Assembly (NCBI RefSeq): GCF_011065935.2
Contig: NZ_JAAMNH020000001.1
Location: forward strand, 5,229,001-5,293,000
Direction: 5' to 3'
DNA: 64,000 bases
DNA from: Clostridium estertheticum
Lineage (GTDB): Bacteria; Bacillota; Clostridia; Clostridiales; Clostridiaceae
How positions within the stretch are numbered: the stretch's first letter is position 1; every line of letters starts with the position of its first letter. A model generated the notes under the pieces. It was not told the origin of the DNA, did no database searches, and saw nothing but the letters and a program-made list of their open reading frames with translations. Positions 18,816 through 26,691 of the stretch are shown here, piece after piece. A program made the translations under genes and the position numbers.

Positions 18816-19202
18816 TAATTATCACCCATATCTTTATTTTACGAATTTTACCTAGCAAAAATTTAACTATCATTCGTAATTTTATTGTAAATCTTTTTAA
18901 TAACTATTACAATGCTTATCTAAGTAATTTCAAAACATTGTATTTATTGCTTGCTAACCATCACCTTCCATTCCCCTATAATTTCCTATGAGACACCTTA
19001 AAAAAAATATTGTTCTATATCTGTGTTGTTTTTGCGAGATTTTGTATATAATTAAGAAGAAGCTTTAAACATATGAAAATAGACTAGCTTCATGATTTGT
19101 TATTTATTCGAATGTGCCTTATGTTCATTAATTTGTTATAATCAATATTAATGGGACTTGCATATACTAAATAAGTGTAATAATTTATAAGGAGTTGATA
19201 TA
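18816..19202. other. Divergent intergenic region purR / murC
   Basis: 387 bp without a gene. It holds the promoters of both flanking genes. An inverted pair TTACGAAT (18839-18846) and ATTCGTAA (18872-18879), 25 bp apart and close to the purR start, contains CGAA cores like PurR boxes, but the spacing differs from the usual 16-17 bp, so autoregulation is only a suggestion. An extended -10 for murC is listed separately. Confidence 0.4.
19135..19143 (+). promoter_or_regulatory. Extended -10 promoter candidate for murC
   Basis: TGTTATAAT, an extended -10 of the TGnTATAAT type, about 60 bp upstream of the murC start. No good -35 is visible, which is tolerated in extended -10 promoters. Confidence 0.4.
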
Positions 19203-20582
19203 ATGTCTTTTGATTTTATAAAAGATAAAAACAAGAAAATTCATTTTATAGGTATTGGCGGTATAAGCATGAGCGGCCTTGCTGAAATACTTATAAAAAA
19301 TAATTATAAGGTTTCTGGTTCAGACATGCAGTCATCACATATAACAAATAAACTTATTAAAAATGGTGCTGAAATTTCTATAGGCCACAATGCCGATAAC
19401 ATAAAGGACGCAGATTTAGTTGTTTACACTGCTGCTATTTCTCCTGAAAATCCTGAATACCTTAAAGCTATGGAGTTAAATCTCCCTTTAATGGATAGAG
19501 CTGAATTTTTAGGTCATATTATGAAAGGCCATAAGTACAATGTTGCTGTATCAGGTACACATGGTAAAACTACTACAACATCCATGGTAGCCCACATTAT
19601 TTTGAAGGAAAATGTGGACCCTACAATCCTTGTGGGTGGGGAACTGGATGTTATTTCCGGTAATGTTTTAGCTGGAAATGGTGACTATTTTATTACGGAA
19701 GCTTGCGAATATAAAGCGTCATTTTTAAAGTTCTTTCCCTATATTGCAACAATAACAAATATAGATGCGGATCACCTAGATTACTATAGAGATATAAATC
19801 ACATTAAAGAGACTTTTGTAAAATTTATTAATCTTATACCTAAGGAAGGTTATTTAATTGCAAATATAGATGATGATAATGTTAAAGAAATTCTAAATAA
19901 TAATTCTTATAACTGTAATATACTTACTTATGGGATAAATGAAGGAATGCTTAAGGCCAAAGATATTAGCTATAATGAATTGGGCTGTGCAACTTTTGAC
20001 GTATATAAAAATGATCATTTACTATTTAAAATAGATCTTAATGTACCAGGACAGCATAATGTTCTAAATGCGCTTGCAGGTATAGGAACCGCTCTATGCC
20101 TTGATTTTACTGAGGACTCAATTACTTCAGGTCTTTCTAATTTTAGGGGTACTCATAGAAGATTTGAGATAAAGGGAACTAAAGATGGGGCAACTGTTAT
20201 TGACGATTATGCTCATCATCCTACGGAAATTAAAGCATTTTTAAGTGCTGCAAAAAATTATCCTCACAATAAAATCTATTGTGTATTTCAACCTCATACT
20301 TATTCAAGAACTATAAGCTTATTTGAAGATTTTTCAGATTCTTTTTATGATGTGGATAATCTAATACTAGCAGATATTTATGCTGCCAGAGAAAAAGATG
20401 CGGGTGTAATAAGCTCAAATATGCTCGGTGATAGAATAAGATCCAAAAATGTAAATTGCATAAATCTTCATAGCTTTGATGAAATTGTAAATTATCTTAA
20501 AAATAATTTAAAAGATGGTGATGTGCTTCTTACAATGGGTGCAGGAGATGTTTTTAAGGTAGGAGAAATGTATTTAAAGTAA
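19203..20582 (+). CDS. murC: UDP-N-acetylmuramate--L-alanine ligase
   Basis: A 459-residue ATP-dependent ligase adding L-alanine to UDP-MurNAc, the first amino acid of the peptidoglycan stem. Visible are the N-terminal nucleotide-sugar-binding GIGGISMSGLAEIL, the P-loop GTHGKTTTTSMVAH, the central TNIDADHLDYY with metal ligands, and the C-terminal DYAHHPTEIKA and FQPHTYSRT. ATG start after AAGGAGTTGATATA. It stands alone, away from other mur genes, which is normal for clostridia. Confidence 0.97.
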   Translation: MSFDFIKDKNKKIHFIGIGGISMSGLAEILIKNNYKVSGSDMQSSHITNKLIKNGAEISIGHNADNIKDADLVVYTAAISPENPEYLKAMELNLPLMDRAEFLGHIMKGHKYNVAVSGTHGKTTTTSMVAHIILKENVDPTILVGGELDVISGNVLAGNGDYFITEACEYKASFLKFFPYIATITNIDADHLDYYRDINHIKETFVKFINLIPKEGYLIANIDDDNVKEILNNNSYNCNILTYGINEGMLKAKDISYNELGCATFDVYKNDHLLFKIDLNVPGQHNVLNALAGIGTALCLDFTEDSITSGLSNFRGTHRRFEIKGTKDGATVIDDYAHHPTEIKAFLSAAKNYPHNKIYCVFQPHTYSRTISLFEDFSDSFYDVDNLILADIYAAREKDAGVISSNMLGDRIRSKNVNCINLHSFDEIVNYLKNNLKDGDVLLTMGAGDVFKVGEMYLK

Positions 20583-20609
20583 TTAATTTAATATTTTCCA
20601 ATTTTAGTA

Positions 20610-20638
20610 TTGACATTCATTGACAAGTAAAGTATTCT
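20610..20638 (+). promoter_or_regulatory. Sigma-A-type promoter of ABC exporter leader
   Basis: TTGACA (20610-20615), a 17-bp spacer and TATTCT (20633-20638). It is the only near-consensus promoter between murC and the exporter, about 940 bp before the first exporter gene, so it implies a very long leader transcript. Confidence 0.75.
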
Positions 20639-20695
20639 TAAAAAGGAATCATTTGAAAAAACTGTTAATAATTTTATGAAAAGGAGGTAGTCATC

Positions 20696-20818
20696 ATGAT
20701 TAATAATAAAATGCGTATTAATGATTGTATTGCAATTGATTTATTTACATCCAATGGCATTTTTATGTCTAAAACTTCATATGATAGTCCTACCTTAATG
20801 GATATTATCTTTTCATAA
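20696..20818 (+). CDS. 40-codon leader ORF upstream of ABC exporter
   Basis: Encodes 40 residues, beginning MINNKMRINDCIAIDLF. The ribosome binding site AAAAGGAGG lies seven to eight bases before the ATG and is as strong as any in the window, so translation is likely. It is the first ORF after the promoter at 20610-20638, and its stop lies 44 nt before an intrinsic terminator. I recognise no family. By analogy with BmrB of the B. subtilis bmrBCD operon it may be a leader peptide whose translation governs readthrough; this is inference. Confidence 0.6.
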   Translation: MINNKMRINDCIAIDLFTSNGIFMSKTSYDSPTLMDIIFS

Positions 20819-20861
20819 TAGTTTATCTTTATTAAAGTATTTTTATGAAATTATAAACATT

Positions 20862-20891
20862 GGTCATGGGCTACTCGCCCATGACCTTTTT
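20862..20891 (+). terminator. Intrinsic terminator 1 in the exporter leader
   Basis: Perfect 10-bp stem GGTCATGGGC/GCCCATGACC, 5-nt loop, then TTTTT. It lies between the promoter and the exporter genes on the same strand, so it must be read through for expression from that promoter. Confidence 0.85.
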
Positions 20892-20948
20892 ATATGAGTT
20901 AATTTTTTATGTGTGCATATTGATGTAGCATAAGATTAATGATTTTTT

Positions 20949-20976
20949 AAGCCATGGATAATTCCATGGCTTTTTT
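20949..20976 (+). terminator. Intrinsic terminator 2 in the exporter leader
   Basis: Stem AAGCCATGGA/TCCATGGCTT with a 4-nt loop, continued by a run of T. It follows terminator 1 by about 60 bp with no recognisable gene between them. Confidence 0.75.
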
Positions 20977-21023
20977 ATGTTAACTAATCACATAAGTGAT
21001 TAATTATAAATATTAAAAACAAA

Positions 21024-21345
21024 CAAAGGGAGGAATTACAATGTATAGTACCAAAAGTTTAACAATACCAAAATCTAGTTTAGGAGGGATATTTATGAAG
21101 CTTAGTTTTTTTAAAAACAGAAAAACCCAATATACTTATTGGGCAAAACCTCTATTCTCAAATACATTTAAATGCATTAGTGACCTTGACTATTTTCTTA
21201 TTACAAGCAGACACATTTAATTTATTTACTAATATCTAATAAAAATTTGAAAGCGAGGTAATTAAAATGTACAAATCTAAAGATTTAACAAAATCAAAAT
21301 TTAGTTTAGGAGGAATCACAATGGGATCTGCATTCTTTAAACATA
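21024..21345 (+). repeat. Tandem duplication containing the two 59-codon leader ORFs
   Basis: Two related blocks with a period of 226 bp. Each has a ribosome binding site, an ATG, about 50 bp of conserved codons, an internal TTTAGGAGG and an internal ATG (21095 and 21321). Sequence similarity is clear over the first 90 bp and fades afterwards, though both ORFs end at exactly 59 codons. Confidence 0.8.
21041..21220 (+). CDS. Leader ORF A (59 aa), nested start at codon 19
   Basis: 59 residues starting MYSTKSLTIPKSSLGGIFM, behind AAAGGGAGGAATTACA. Codons 13-17 (AGT TTA GGA GGG ATA, read as SLGGI) are at the same time a Shine-Dalgarno sequence TTTAGGAGG for the in-frame ATG at 21095, which would give a 41-residue product beginning MKLSFFKNR. 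It shares MYxxKxLTxxKxSLGGIxM, then FFKxR and KPL, and its exact length, with leader ORF B. No known family recognised. Function in control of the downstream exporter is inferred from position. Confidence 0.65.
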   Translation: MYSTKSLTIPKSSLGGIFMKLSFFKNRKTQYTYWAKPLFSNTFKCISDLDYFLITSRHI

Positions 21346-21446
21346 GGGATCTACTCAGTCGTTATCGGCGAAAGCCATTATATTTATGCAATACCTGCCA
21401 GAGCAATGCTTTATATTATTTCATAGTATTATATAAACGCGTCTGA
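21267..21446 (+). CDS. Leader ORF B (59 aa), paralogue of A
   Basis: 59 residues starting MYKSKDLTKSKFSLGGITM, behind the weaker site AGCGAGGTAATTAAA. As in ORF A, TTTAGGAGG inside the gene precedes an in-frame ATG (21321) at codon 19, giving a 41-residue inner product MGSAFFKHRD... The C-terminal half (with KPLYLCNTCQ) differs from A, but the length is identical. The -LGG- resembles a double-glycine export leader, yet the exporter downstream has no C39 peptidase domain, so I favour a regulatory ORF over a secreted peptide. Confidence 0.65.
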   Translation: MYKSKDLTKSKFSLGGITMGSAFFKHRDLLSRYRRKPLYLCNTCQSNALYYFIVLYKRV

Positions 21447-21508
21447 GATTGTATCATTGCGATACCGATTATTATGATTTAATATTATATAAACACTTGA
21501 AATACTTT

Positions 21509-21539
21509 AAGAAATAGATTAAGTTCTATTTCTTAATCT
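21509..21539 (+). promoter_or_regulatory. Mutually exclusive hairpins before the exporter start
   Basis: AAGAAATAGA (21509-21518) can pair with TCTATTTCTT (21525-21534), or AGATTAAG (21516-21523) with CTTAATCT (21532-21539). The two overlap and cannot form together. They end about 40 nt before the exporter ATG. Confidence 0.4.
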
Positions 21540-21580
21540 ACTAATCAATACTATATGGACCCTGAAGGAGGCGACATTTT

Positions 21581-23317
21581 ATGAAACGAATTTTAAAATA
21601 TGTTACAAAATACAAACTCTTTATTATTATAGCTACTATCGCAATGTTAATTAGCATTGCACTAGACATGTTTAATCCCTATTTAGTAAAAATTATGATT
21701 GATAAAGTACTACGCAATAGTGAATATAATCTTTTAACTTTTGTGTTAATGTCTCTTGCTGGAATTACTCTTGTAAGGTCGCTACTAGGCTATATTAGAG
21801 AATACAGCTTAGATTATTTATCTTCTAGAGTAAGCATAGATCTAAAAACAGATCTATTTGATCATATTCAAAGTTTACCTTTTAAATATTTTGATAGTAT
21901 GAACACTGGCGAACTTATGTCCAGGATGGGTTCTGACGTGGATAATGTATGGCGGTCCATCGCTTTTGGTATAGGACTCGCTATAGAACAGGTGATTTAT
22001 TTTCTAGTTGCCTCGGTACTAATATTTCGCATGAACTGGAAACTTGCACTAGTGACGCTTATAACAATGCCTCTTATTGGCTATATAGCATTGAAACTTG
22101 AAAACGAAGTTGGAGAGGCATTTGGCGCCATAAGTGATCATAATGCAGTTTTGAACACTACGGCTCAAGAAAACATTGCTGGTGTAAGGCTTGTAAAAGC
22201 TTTTGCTAGAGAAAGACATGAAACCTTAAAGTTTTTAAACCATAACAGAACAAATTATGATCTTAATATGAGGCAAACTAAGATATGGAGTAAACATTTC
22301 CCTATGATAGAATTTTTGTGTAATATGTCTGTACTGGCAGTAGTATGTGTTGGTGGAGTGCTGGTAATTGGAAAAAGCCTATCTATTGGTGAACTAGTGG
22401 CCTTTAGCCAATATGTTTGGATGTTAATTTGGCCGATGAGAATGATAGGTTGGCTTACAAATATCATAACTCAAGCAAATACTTCTGCTAAAAAAATCTT
22501 TGATATAATGGACGTAGAACCAGAAATTAAAGATAAAGATGATGCCATAGCTATGCCTGTAATTAAGGGCGCTATAAAATTTGAAAATGTATCTTTTAAA
22601 TATAATGAGAATTATATTTTGGATAATATAAATTTAGATATACCTGCTGGAAGCACTGTTGCAATAATGGGCACGACAGGTTCCGGTAAAAGCTCTCTTG
22701 TAAATCTCATAGGCAGATATTATGAAATATCCAAAGGCTCAATTACTGTAGATGGTAATGACGTACGTGATATCTGTATCCATGATTTGAGGAGTAAGAT
22801 GGCTGTAGTTGCTCAAGATACCTTCTTATTTTCAGAGAGCATTTTTGAGAATATCCGTTTTGGAAAACTTGAAGCCTCCCTTGAGGAGATAAAAAAAGCT
22901 TGTAGCGACGCCTGCGTGGACGAATTTCTAGGCAGTCTTCCAGAAGGCTATGAGACAATTATTGGAGAAAGAGGCCTAGGGCTCTCCGGTGGTCAAAAAC
23001 AAAGACTTTCTATTGCAAGGGCGCTAGTTAAGGATTCTAGTATTTTAATACTTGATGATGCTACTTCAGCCCTGGATATGGATACGGAATACAATCTTTT
23101 AAAAAATCTTCACCATAGAAATAATAAACAAACTACTTTTATAATTGCACATAGAATTTCAGCAGTTAAAAATGCTGATATTATACTATTCCTTGAGAAT
23201 GGTCATGTGGTGGAAATGGGAAATCACCAAACTCTCCTTGAAAAGAGAGGGCAATATTATGATGTATACACTCAACAATTTACAGACTTTATGGATCTCG
23301 AAGGGGCGGTGGTATAA
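21581..23317 (+). CDS. Heterodimeric ABC exporter subunit, degenerate-site half (BmrC/LmrC type)
   Basis: A 578-residue half-transporter: six membrane helices (about 1-300), then an ATPase domain with Walker A GTTGSGKSS, signature LSGGQ and Walker B ILILDD (Asp492). The residue after the Walker B aspartate, normally catalytic glutamate, is Asp493. That change marks the degenerate-site subunit of heterodimeric multidrug exporters such as BmrC. Start ATG follows GAAGGAGGCGACATTTT. Its stop overlaps the next start by one base (TAATG), so the two subunits are translationally coupled. Substrate unknown; drug export is the family expectation. Confidence 0.92.
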   Translation: MKRILKYVTKYKLFIIIATIAMLISIALDMFNPYLVKIMIDKVLRNSEYNLLTFVLMSLAGITLVRSLLGYIREYSLDYLSSRVSIDLKTDLFDHIQSLPFKYFDSMNTGELMSRMGSDVDNVWRSIAFGIGLAIEQVIYFLVASVLIFRMNWKLALVTLITMPLIGYIALKLENEVGEAFGAISDHNAVLNTTAQENIAGVRLVKAFARERHETLKFLNHNRTNYDLNMRQTKIWSKHFPMIEFLCNMSVLAVVCVGGVLVIGKSLSIGELVAFSQYVWMLIWPMRMIGWLTNIITQANTSAKKIFDIMDVEPEIKDKDDAIAMPVIKGAIKFENVSFKYNENYILDNINLDIPAGSTVAIMGTTGSGKSSLVNLIGRYYEISKGSITVDGNDVRDICIHDLRSKMAVVAQDTFLFSESIFENIRFGKLEASLEEIKKACSDACVDEFLGSLPEGYETIIGERGLGLSGGQKQRLSIARALVKDSSILILDDATSALDMDTEYNLLKNLHHRNNKQTTFIIAHRISAVKNADIILFLENGHVVEMGNHQTLLEKRGQYYDVYTQQFTDFMDLEGAVV

Positions 23318-25104
23318 TGGCTAGAAATTCAACACAGCAAGATGAACAAATTGAGGAAGCTTCCAAGGGGAAATTAATAATAAGGATATTTAGTTATTTA
23401 AAGCCTTTTAAGCTCAAAGTAGTTTTAGTTATACTCCTTATGATAATAGTAATGGTATGCTCACTGCTAAACCCATATATTTTAAAGCTAGCAATAGACA
23501 AATATATAGGAACCTCTAATATACGAGGCCTGGCACAAATTGCTGGATTTATGTTAGTTTTCAATGTGATATCCCTCATTGCCTCTAGAGTAAGAATTAA
23601 TATTATGGCCTCAGTCACCAACTCTGCGCTATTAAATATAAGGCAAGAATTGTATAATCATATTCAAAAACTATCCTTTACCTTTTTTGATAATAGACCC
23701 GTTGGCAAAATACTTGCAAGAGTAATTGGAGACGTAAGTTCTCTGCAGGATCTCTTTGATAATAGCGTAACTAGCTTTATACCTGAAATCTTAACTCTTG
23801 TGTTTGTAACAATTATTATGTTTTCTATGAATATTAAATTAGCGCTAATTTCAATTTCATTCTTACCAGTGCTAGTTATCTGTCTTTTTTCTATAGAAAT
23901 ATTTTCTAGAAAACGCTGGCAAATATATAGATCTAAACGTTCTAATCTTAATGCCTTTACCCATGAAGATTTTTCTGGCATAAGAATAGTTCAATCTTTT
24001 GCCACTGAAGACAAAACCTCTAAAAGCTTTACAACCTATGTTAGTGATATGATGAATTCCTTTCTAAGGGCTGTTAGATTAAATGATTTGTTTTGGCCCA
24101 TGGTGGAGTTATCTTGGGGGCTTGGAAGTTTACTCGTATATTGGTATAGTGTGCCTCTTATAAAGGCAAAAACATTAACTATTGGTGAACTCGTCGCCTT
24201 TACTGCTTATATTTCAATGTTTTGGAGACCTATTATGAACATCAGTAATTTTTACAACACATTAATAACAAATTTCTCTTCTGCAGAAAGAATCTTTGAA
24301 ATACTAGATATAAAACCAGATATTATAACTATTGATAAGGCTATAAAAATGCCTAAAATAAAGGGCGATGTGGAATTCAAAAATGTAGTTTTTAGTTATG
24401 ATAGTGATGTTTCTGTATTAAACAATGTTAGCTTTAAAATAAAAGCAGGAGAAACTGTAGCTTTAGTAGGTCCTACAGGTGCTGGTAAAACTACCATAAT
24501 AAACTTAATTAGTAGATTTTACGATGCGGGTAGCGGAGAGGTTTTAGTAGATGGCAAGAATGTATCTCATGTTGATATTGAATCCCTTCGAAGTCAAATG
24601 GGAATAATGCTACAAGATACTTTTCTCTTTTCTACTACTATTATGGAAAATATTCGTTATGGAAAATTAGATGCCACAGACGCCGAAGTAATAGCTTCAG
24701 CTATTGCAGTTAACGCGGATTCTTTTATCATGAAGCTAGATAATGGTTATGCCACAGAGGTAAATGAAAGAGGCTCTAGACTTTCAGTTGGTCAAAGGCA
24801 GCTTATATCCTTTGCTCGTGCACTGCTTGCTAATCCGAGAATATTAATATTAGATGAAGCTACTTCTAATATTGATACCACAACAGAAAAACTTGTACAA
24901 AAGGGCATTAAAAAACTCCTATTTAATAGAACCTCCTTTGTTATAGCACATAGGCTGTCAACTATAAGAGATTGCGATAAGATAATGGTTATAGATGATG
25001 GTAGAATTGTGGAGGGTGGAACCCACGCTCAACTTATTGCTCTAAAGGGATTATACTATGATCTTTATATGTCTCAGTATAAATTCTTGAATGAAGGGGC
25101 TTAA
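23317..25104 (+). CDS. Heterodimeric ABC exporter subunit, catalytic half (BmrD/LmrD type)
   Basis: A 595-residue half-transporter with an N-terminal cytoplasmic stretch, six membrane helices and an ATPase domain: Walker A GPTGAGKTT, Walker B ILILDEATS with catalytic Glu514, and H-loop IAHRLS. Its signature is LSVGQ rather than LSGGQ. In the assembled dimer the good Walker sites here would face the intact LSGGQ of the partner, forming one active site; the other site (Asp493 plus LSVGQ) would be degenerate. It completes the pair begun at 21581. Confidence 0.92.
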   Translation: MARNSTQQDEQIEEASKGKLIIRIFSYLKPFKLKVVLVILLMIIVMVCSLLNPYILKLAIDKYIGTSNIRGLAQIAGFMLVFNVISLIASRVRINIMASVTNSALLNIRQELYNHIQKLSFTFFDNRPVGKILARVIGDVSSLQDLFDNSVTSFIPEILTLVFVTIIMFSMNIKLALISISFLPVLVICLFSIEIFSRKRWQIYRSKRSNLNAFTHEDFSGIRIVQSFATEDKTSKSFTTYVSDMMNSFLRAVRLNDLFWPMVELSWGLGSLLVYWYSVPLIKAKTLTIGELVAFTAYISMFWRPIMNISNFYNTLITNFSSAERIFEILDIKPDIITIDKAIKMPKIKGDVEFKNVVFSYDSDVSVLNNVSFKIKAGETVALVGPTGAGKTTIINLISRFYDAGSGEVLVDGKNVSHVDIESLRSQMGIMLQDTFLFSTTIMENIRYGKLDATDAEVIASAIAVNADSFIMKLDNGYATEVNERGSRLSVGQRQLISFARALLANPRILILDEATSNIDTTTEKLVQKGIKKLLFNRTSFVIAHRLSTIRDCDKIMVIDDGRIVEGGTHAQLIALKGLYYDLYMSQYKFLNEGA

Positions 25105-25235
25105 ATCATCATCTGCGACGCTGCAATATTAACGGCTTCAGAAGTGGGCGCCTTTCCCTCTGAAATATCATTAAAAACTAATTAATGTAACACAAATGTA
25201 ATTGAGTTATATTCAAAAGGCACATCAAATCATTG

Positions 25236-25272
25236 ATAAGTCTACATTCCTTAAAAAGGAATGTAGACTTAT
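25236..25272. repeat. Perfect 17-bp inverted repeat after the ABC exporter
   Basis: Arms ATAAGTCTACATTCCTT (25236-25252) and its exact complement (25256-25272), loop of three A. A run of T comes only 13 bp later, so termination is possible but the design is not typical. Confidence 0.65.
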
Positions 25273-25387
25273 AATATCAAGTATTTTTTTCTATTTATTT
25301 ACATCTAAAATTTAAAATACTATGAGCGGGACAAAAATTATATCTGCTATAAAAAACAAAATACCACAAAACATAAATCCATAGACA

Positions 25388-26560
25388 TTATAAATTAGTA
25401 ACTACTATAGGTTGACCATCTTCATCAATCAATGTTATATAATCATTATTCTTAACGAACCTACTATATTGTTCTTTTTTTCCACATAAAAACTCATCCA
25501 AAAATCTTATTGTCATATCGTTTATTACTTCATGTGCTTTTTCTACAGATAAAGTTTCACTCTCCATTCTTTCACCTTTTATTATTGAATAATCTGTAAA
25601 GGTCATATGTCTAGAACCATTAAGCTTTATAAAAGACTTATAACCACATAAATAATTAAAAAGCGCTTTTTGTCCCTTATCTGAGTCTCTTAGAACATTA
25701 TCATAGAGAATAATTTGCTTTTTAAAGTGTTCATCATCAAATTTATCTTTCAAATAATCAATAAACATCTTCATAGATGCTTCATAATTAAAACTACCTC
25801 TTCTAAAATTCAAAACAGGTGTATTTAATGTTTGCTTTTCTTTTATATCTTCGCTTAAATTTAGAAATTGTAAAGAAGCATCAAAAAGCACTGTAGCTTT
25901 AATTCTAGAATCACATTGAGAAGCTTTAAAAACAGCTGCACCTCCTAATGAGTGTCCTATTATTCCAATTCGTTGTAAATCAAGTTTGTTTTTTATAACA
26001 TCATCTTCACTATTTAATTTTTCTAATTGATTTAATACAAATAGAATATCATTTTTTCTAACATCTATAAGATTTTCCTTTTCATCTTGAGTAAATTCTT
26101 CCTTTGATGGTTCAAGTATTTTACCATTTGGAAAAACAGTGAACATACTATCATAAATGTGCTCTATGGTAAATACCACATATCCCTCGTTTACTAATTC
26201 TTCAATGTTAAAAGTCATATAATCCCTTGGGGATCCGAGACCTGTTGAATGTATAATTACTGGATATGTAACCTGTTTTTTACTTATAGGAGCATCATTA
26301 TATATATTAGTCTTTATACTTCCAAGGAATTTTTCCTTTTCTGTATCACTTTCTAAAGGTACCATTTCTTTAAACCTGTTAATAAATTCATCTTCCCTTG
26401 GACTATATAAGTCCGCATAAAGTGCCTGTCTACTTTCTTTCCATGTTTCATCAATAGGATAATAAAAACTTATAATCACCTTTCTATTCTCATCACATTC
26501 TATTAATGTTTCTTTTCTTTCTTTATCTTCTAGAACTTTTACTATTCTTCCTATTTTCAT
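25388..26560 (-). CDS. Alpha/beta hydrolase of the PAF-acetylhydrolase / dienelactone hydrolase type
   Basis: A 390-residue serine hydrolase. The nucleophile elbow IGHSLGGAA places Ser204; Asp227 (VLFDASL) and His318 (NGSRHMTFTDY) fit the other triad positions. The PVIIHSTGLGSPRDYMTF strand supplies the oxyanion region. No signal peptide is seen, so it is probably cytoplasmic. PAF-acetylhydrolase isoform II relatives cleave short or oxidised acyl esters; the real substrate is unknown. ATG start behind GAGGTGAAATGTAA. Its promoter region overlaps the palindrome at 26616-26656. Confidence 0.8.
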   Translation of the reverse strand: MKIGRIVKVLEDKERKETLIECDENRKVIISFYYPIDETWKESRQALYADLYSPREDEFINRFKEMVPLESDTEKEKFLGSIKTNIYNDAPISKKQVTYPVIIHSTGLGSPRDYMTFNIEELVNEGYVVFTIEHIYDSMFTVFPNGKILEPSKEEFTQDEKENLIDVRKNDILFVLNQLEKLNSEDDVIKNKLDLQRIGIIGHSLGGAAVFKASQCDSRIKATVLFDASLQFLNLSEDIKEKQTLNTPVLNFRRGSFNYEASMKMFIDYLKDKFDDEHFKKQIILYDNVLRDSDKGQKALFNYLCGYKSFIKLNGSRHMTFTDYSIIKGERMESETLSVEKAHEVINDMTIRFLDEFLCGKKEQYSRFVKNNDYITLIDEDGQPIVVTNL

Positions 26561-26615
26561 TTACATTTCACCTCATTTATATGATTCACCATATATCAAT
26601 GAAAATATTATATTA

Positions 26616-26656
26616 TTTACCAATATATAGTATACTTTATATTATATATTGGTAAA
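26616..26656. promoter_or_regulatory. Palindrome upstream of the hydrolase (possible operator)
   Basis: Arms TTTACCAATATATA (26616-26629) and TATATATTGGTAAA (26643-26656), 13-bp spacer. It lies 56-96 bp upstream of the hydrolase start and about 35 bp before the PhzF remnant, in AT-rich promoter-like sequence. Confidence 0.45.
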
Positions 26657-26691
26657 GTAAAGAATACTAGAATATAATTCCAAAGATATAA

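Noticed and set aside
18839..18879. PurBox pair controlling purR
   Set aside because: The CGAA-type arms are present but separated by 25 bp and lack the extended consensus, so I do not annotate an operator.
21041..21446. Leader ORFs as double-glycine bacteriocin precursors
   Set aside because: The GG is part of a Shine-Dalgarno sequence, the presumed cargo parts are unlike each other, and the neighbouring exporter lacks the C39 peptidase domain needed for such leaders. Kept only as an alternative.
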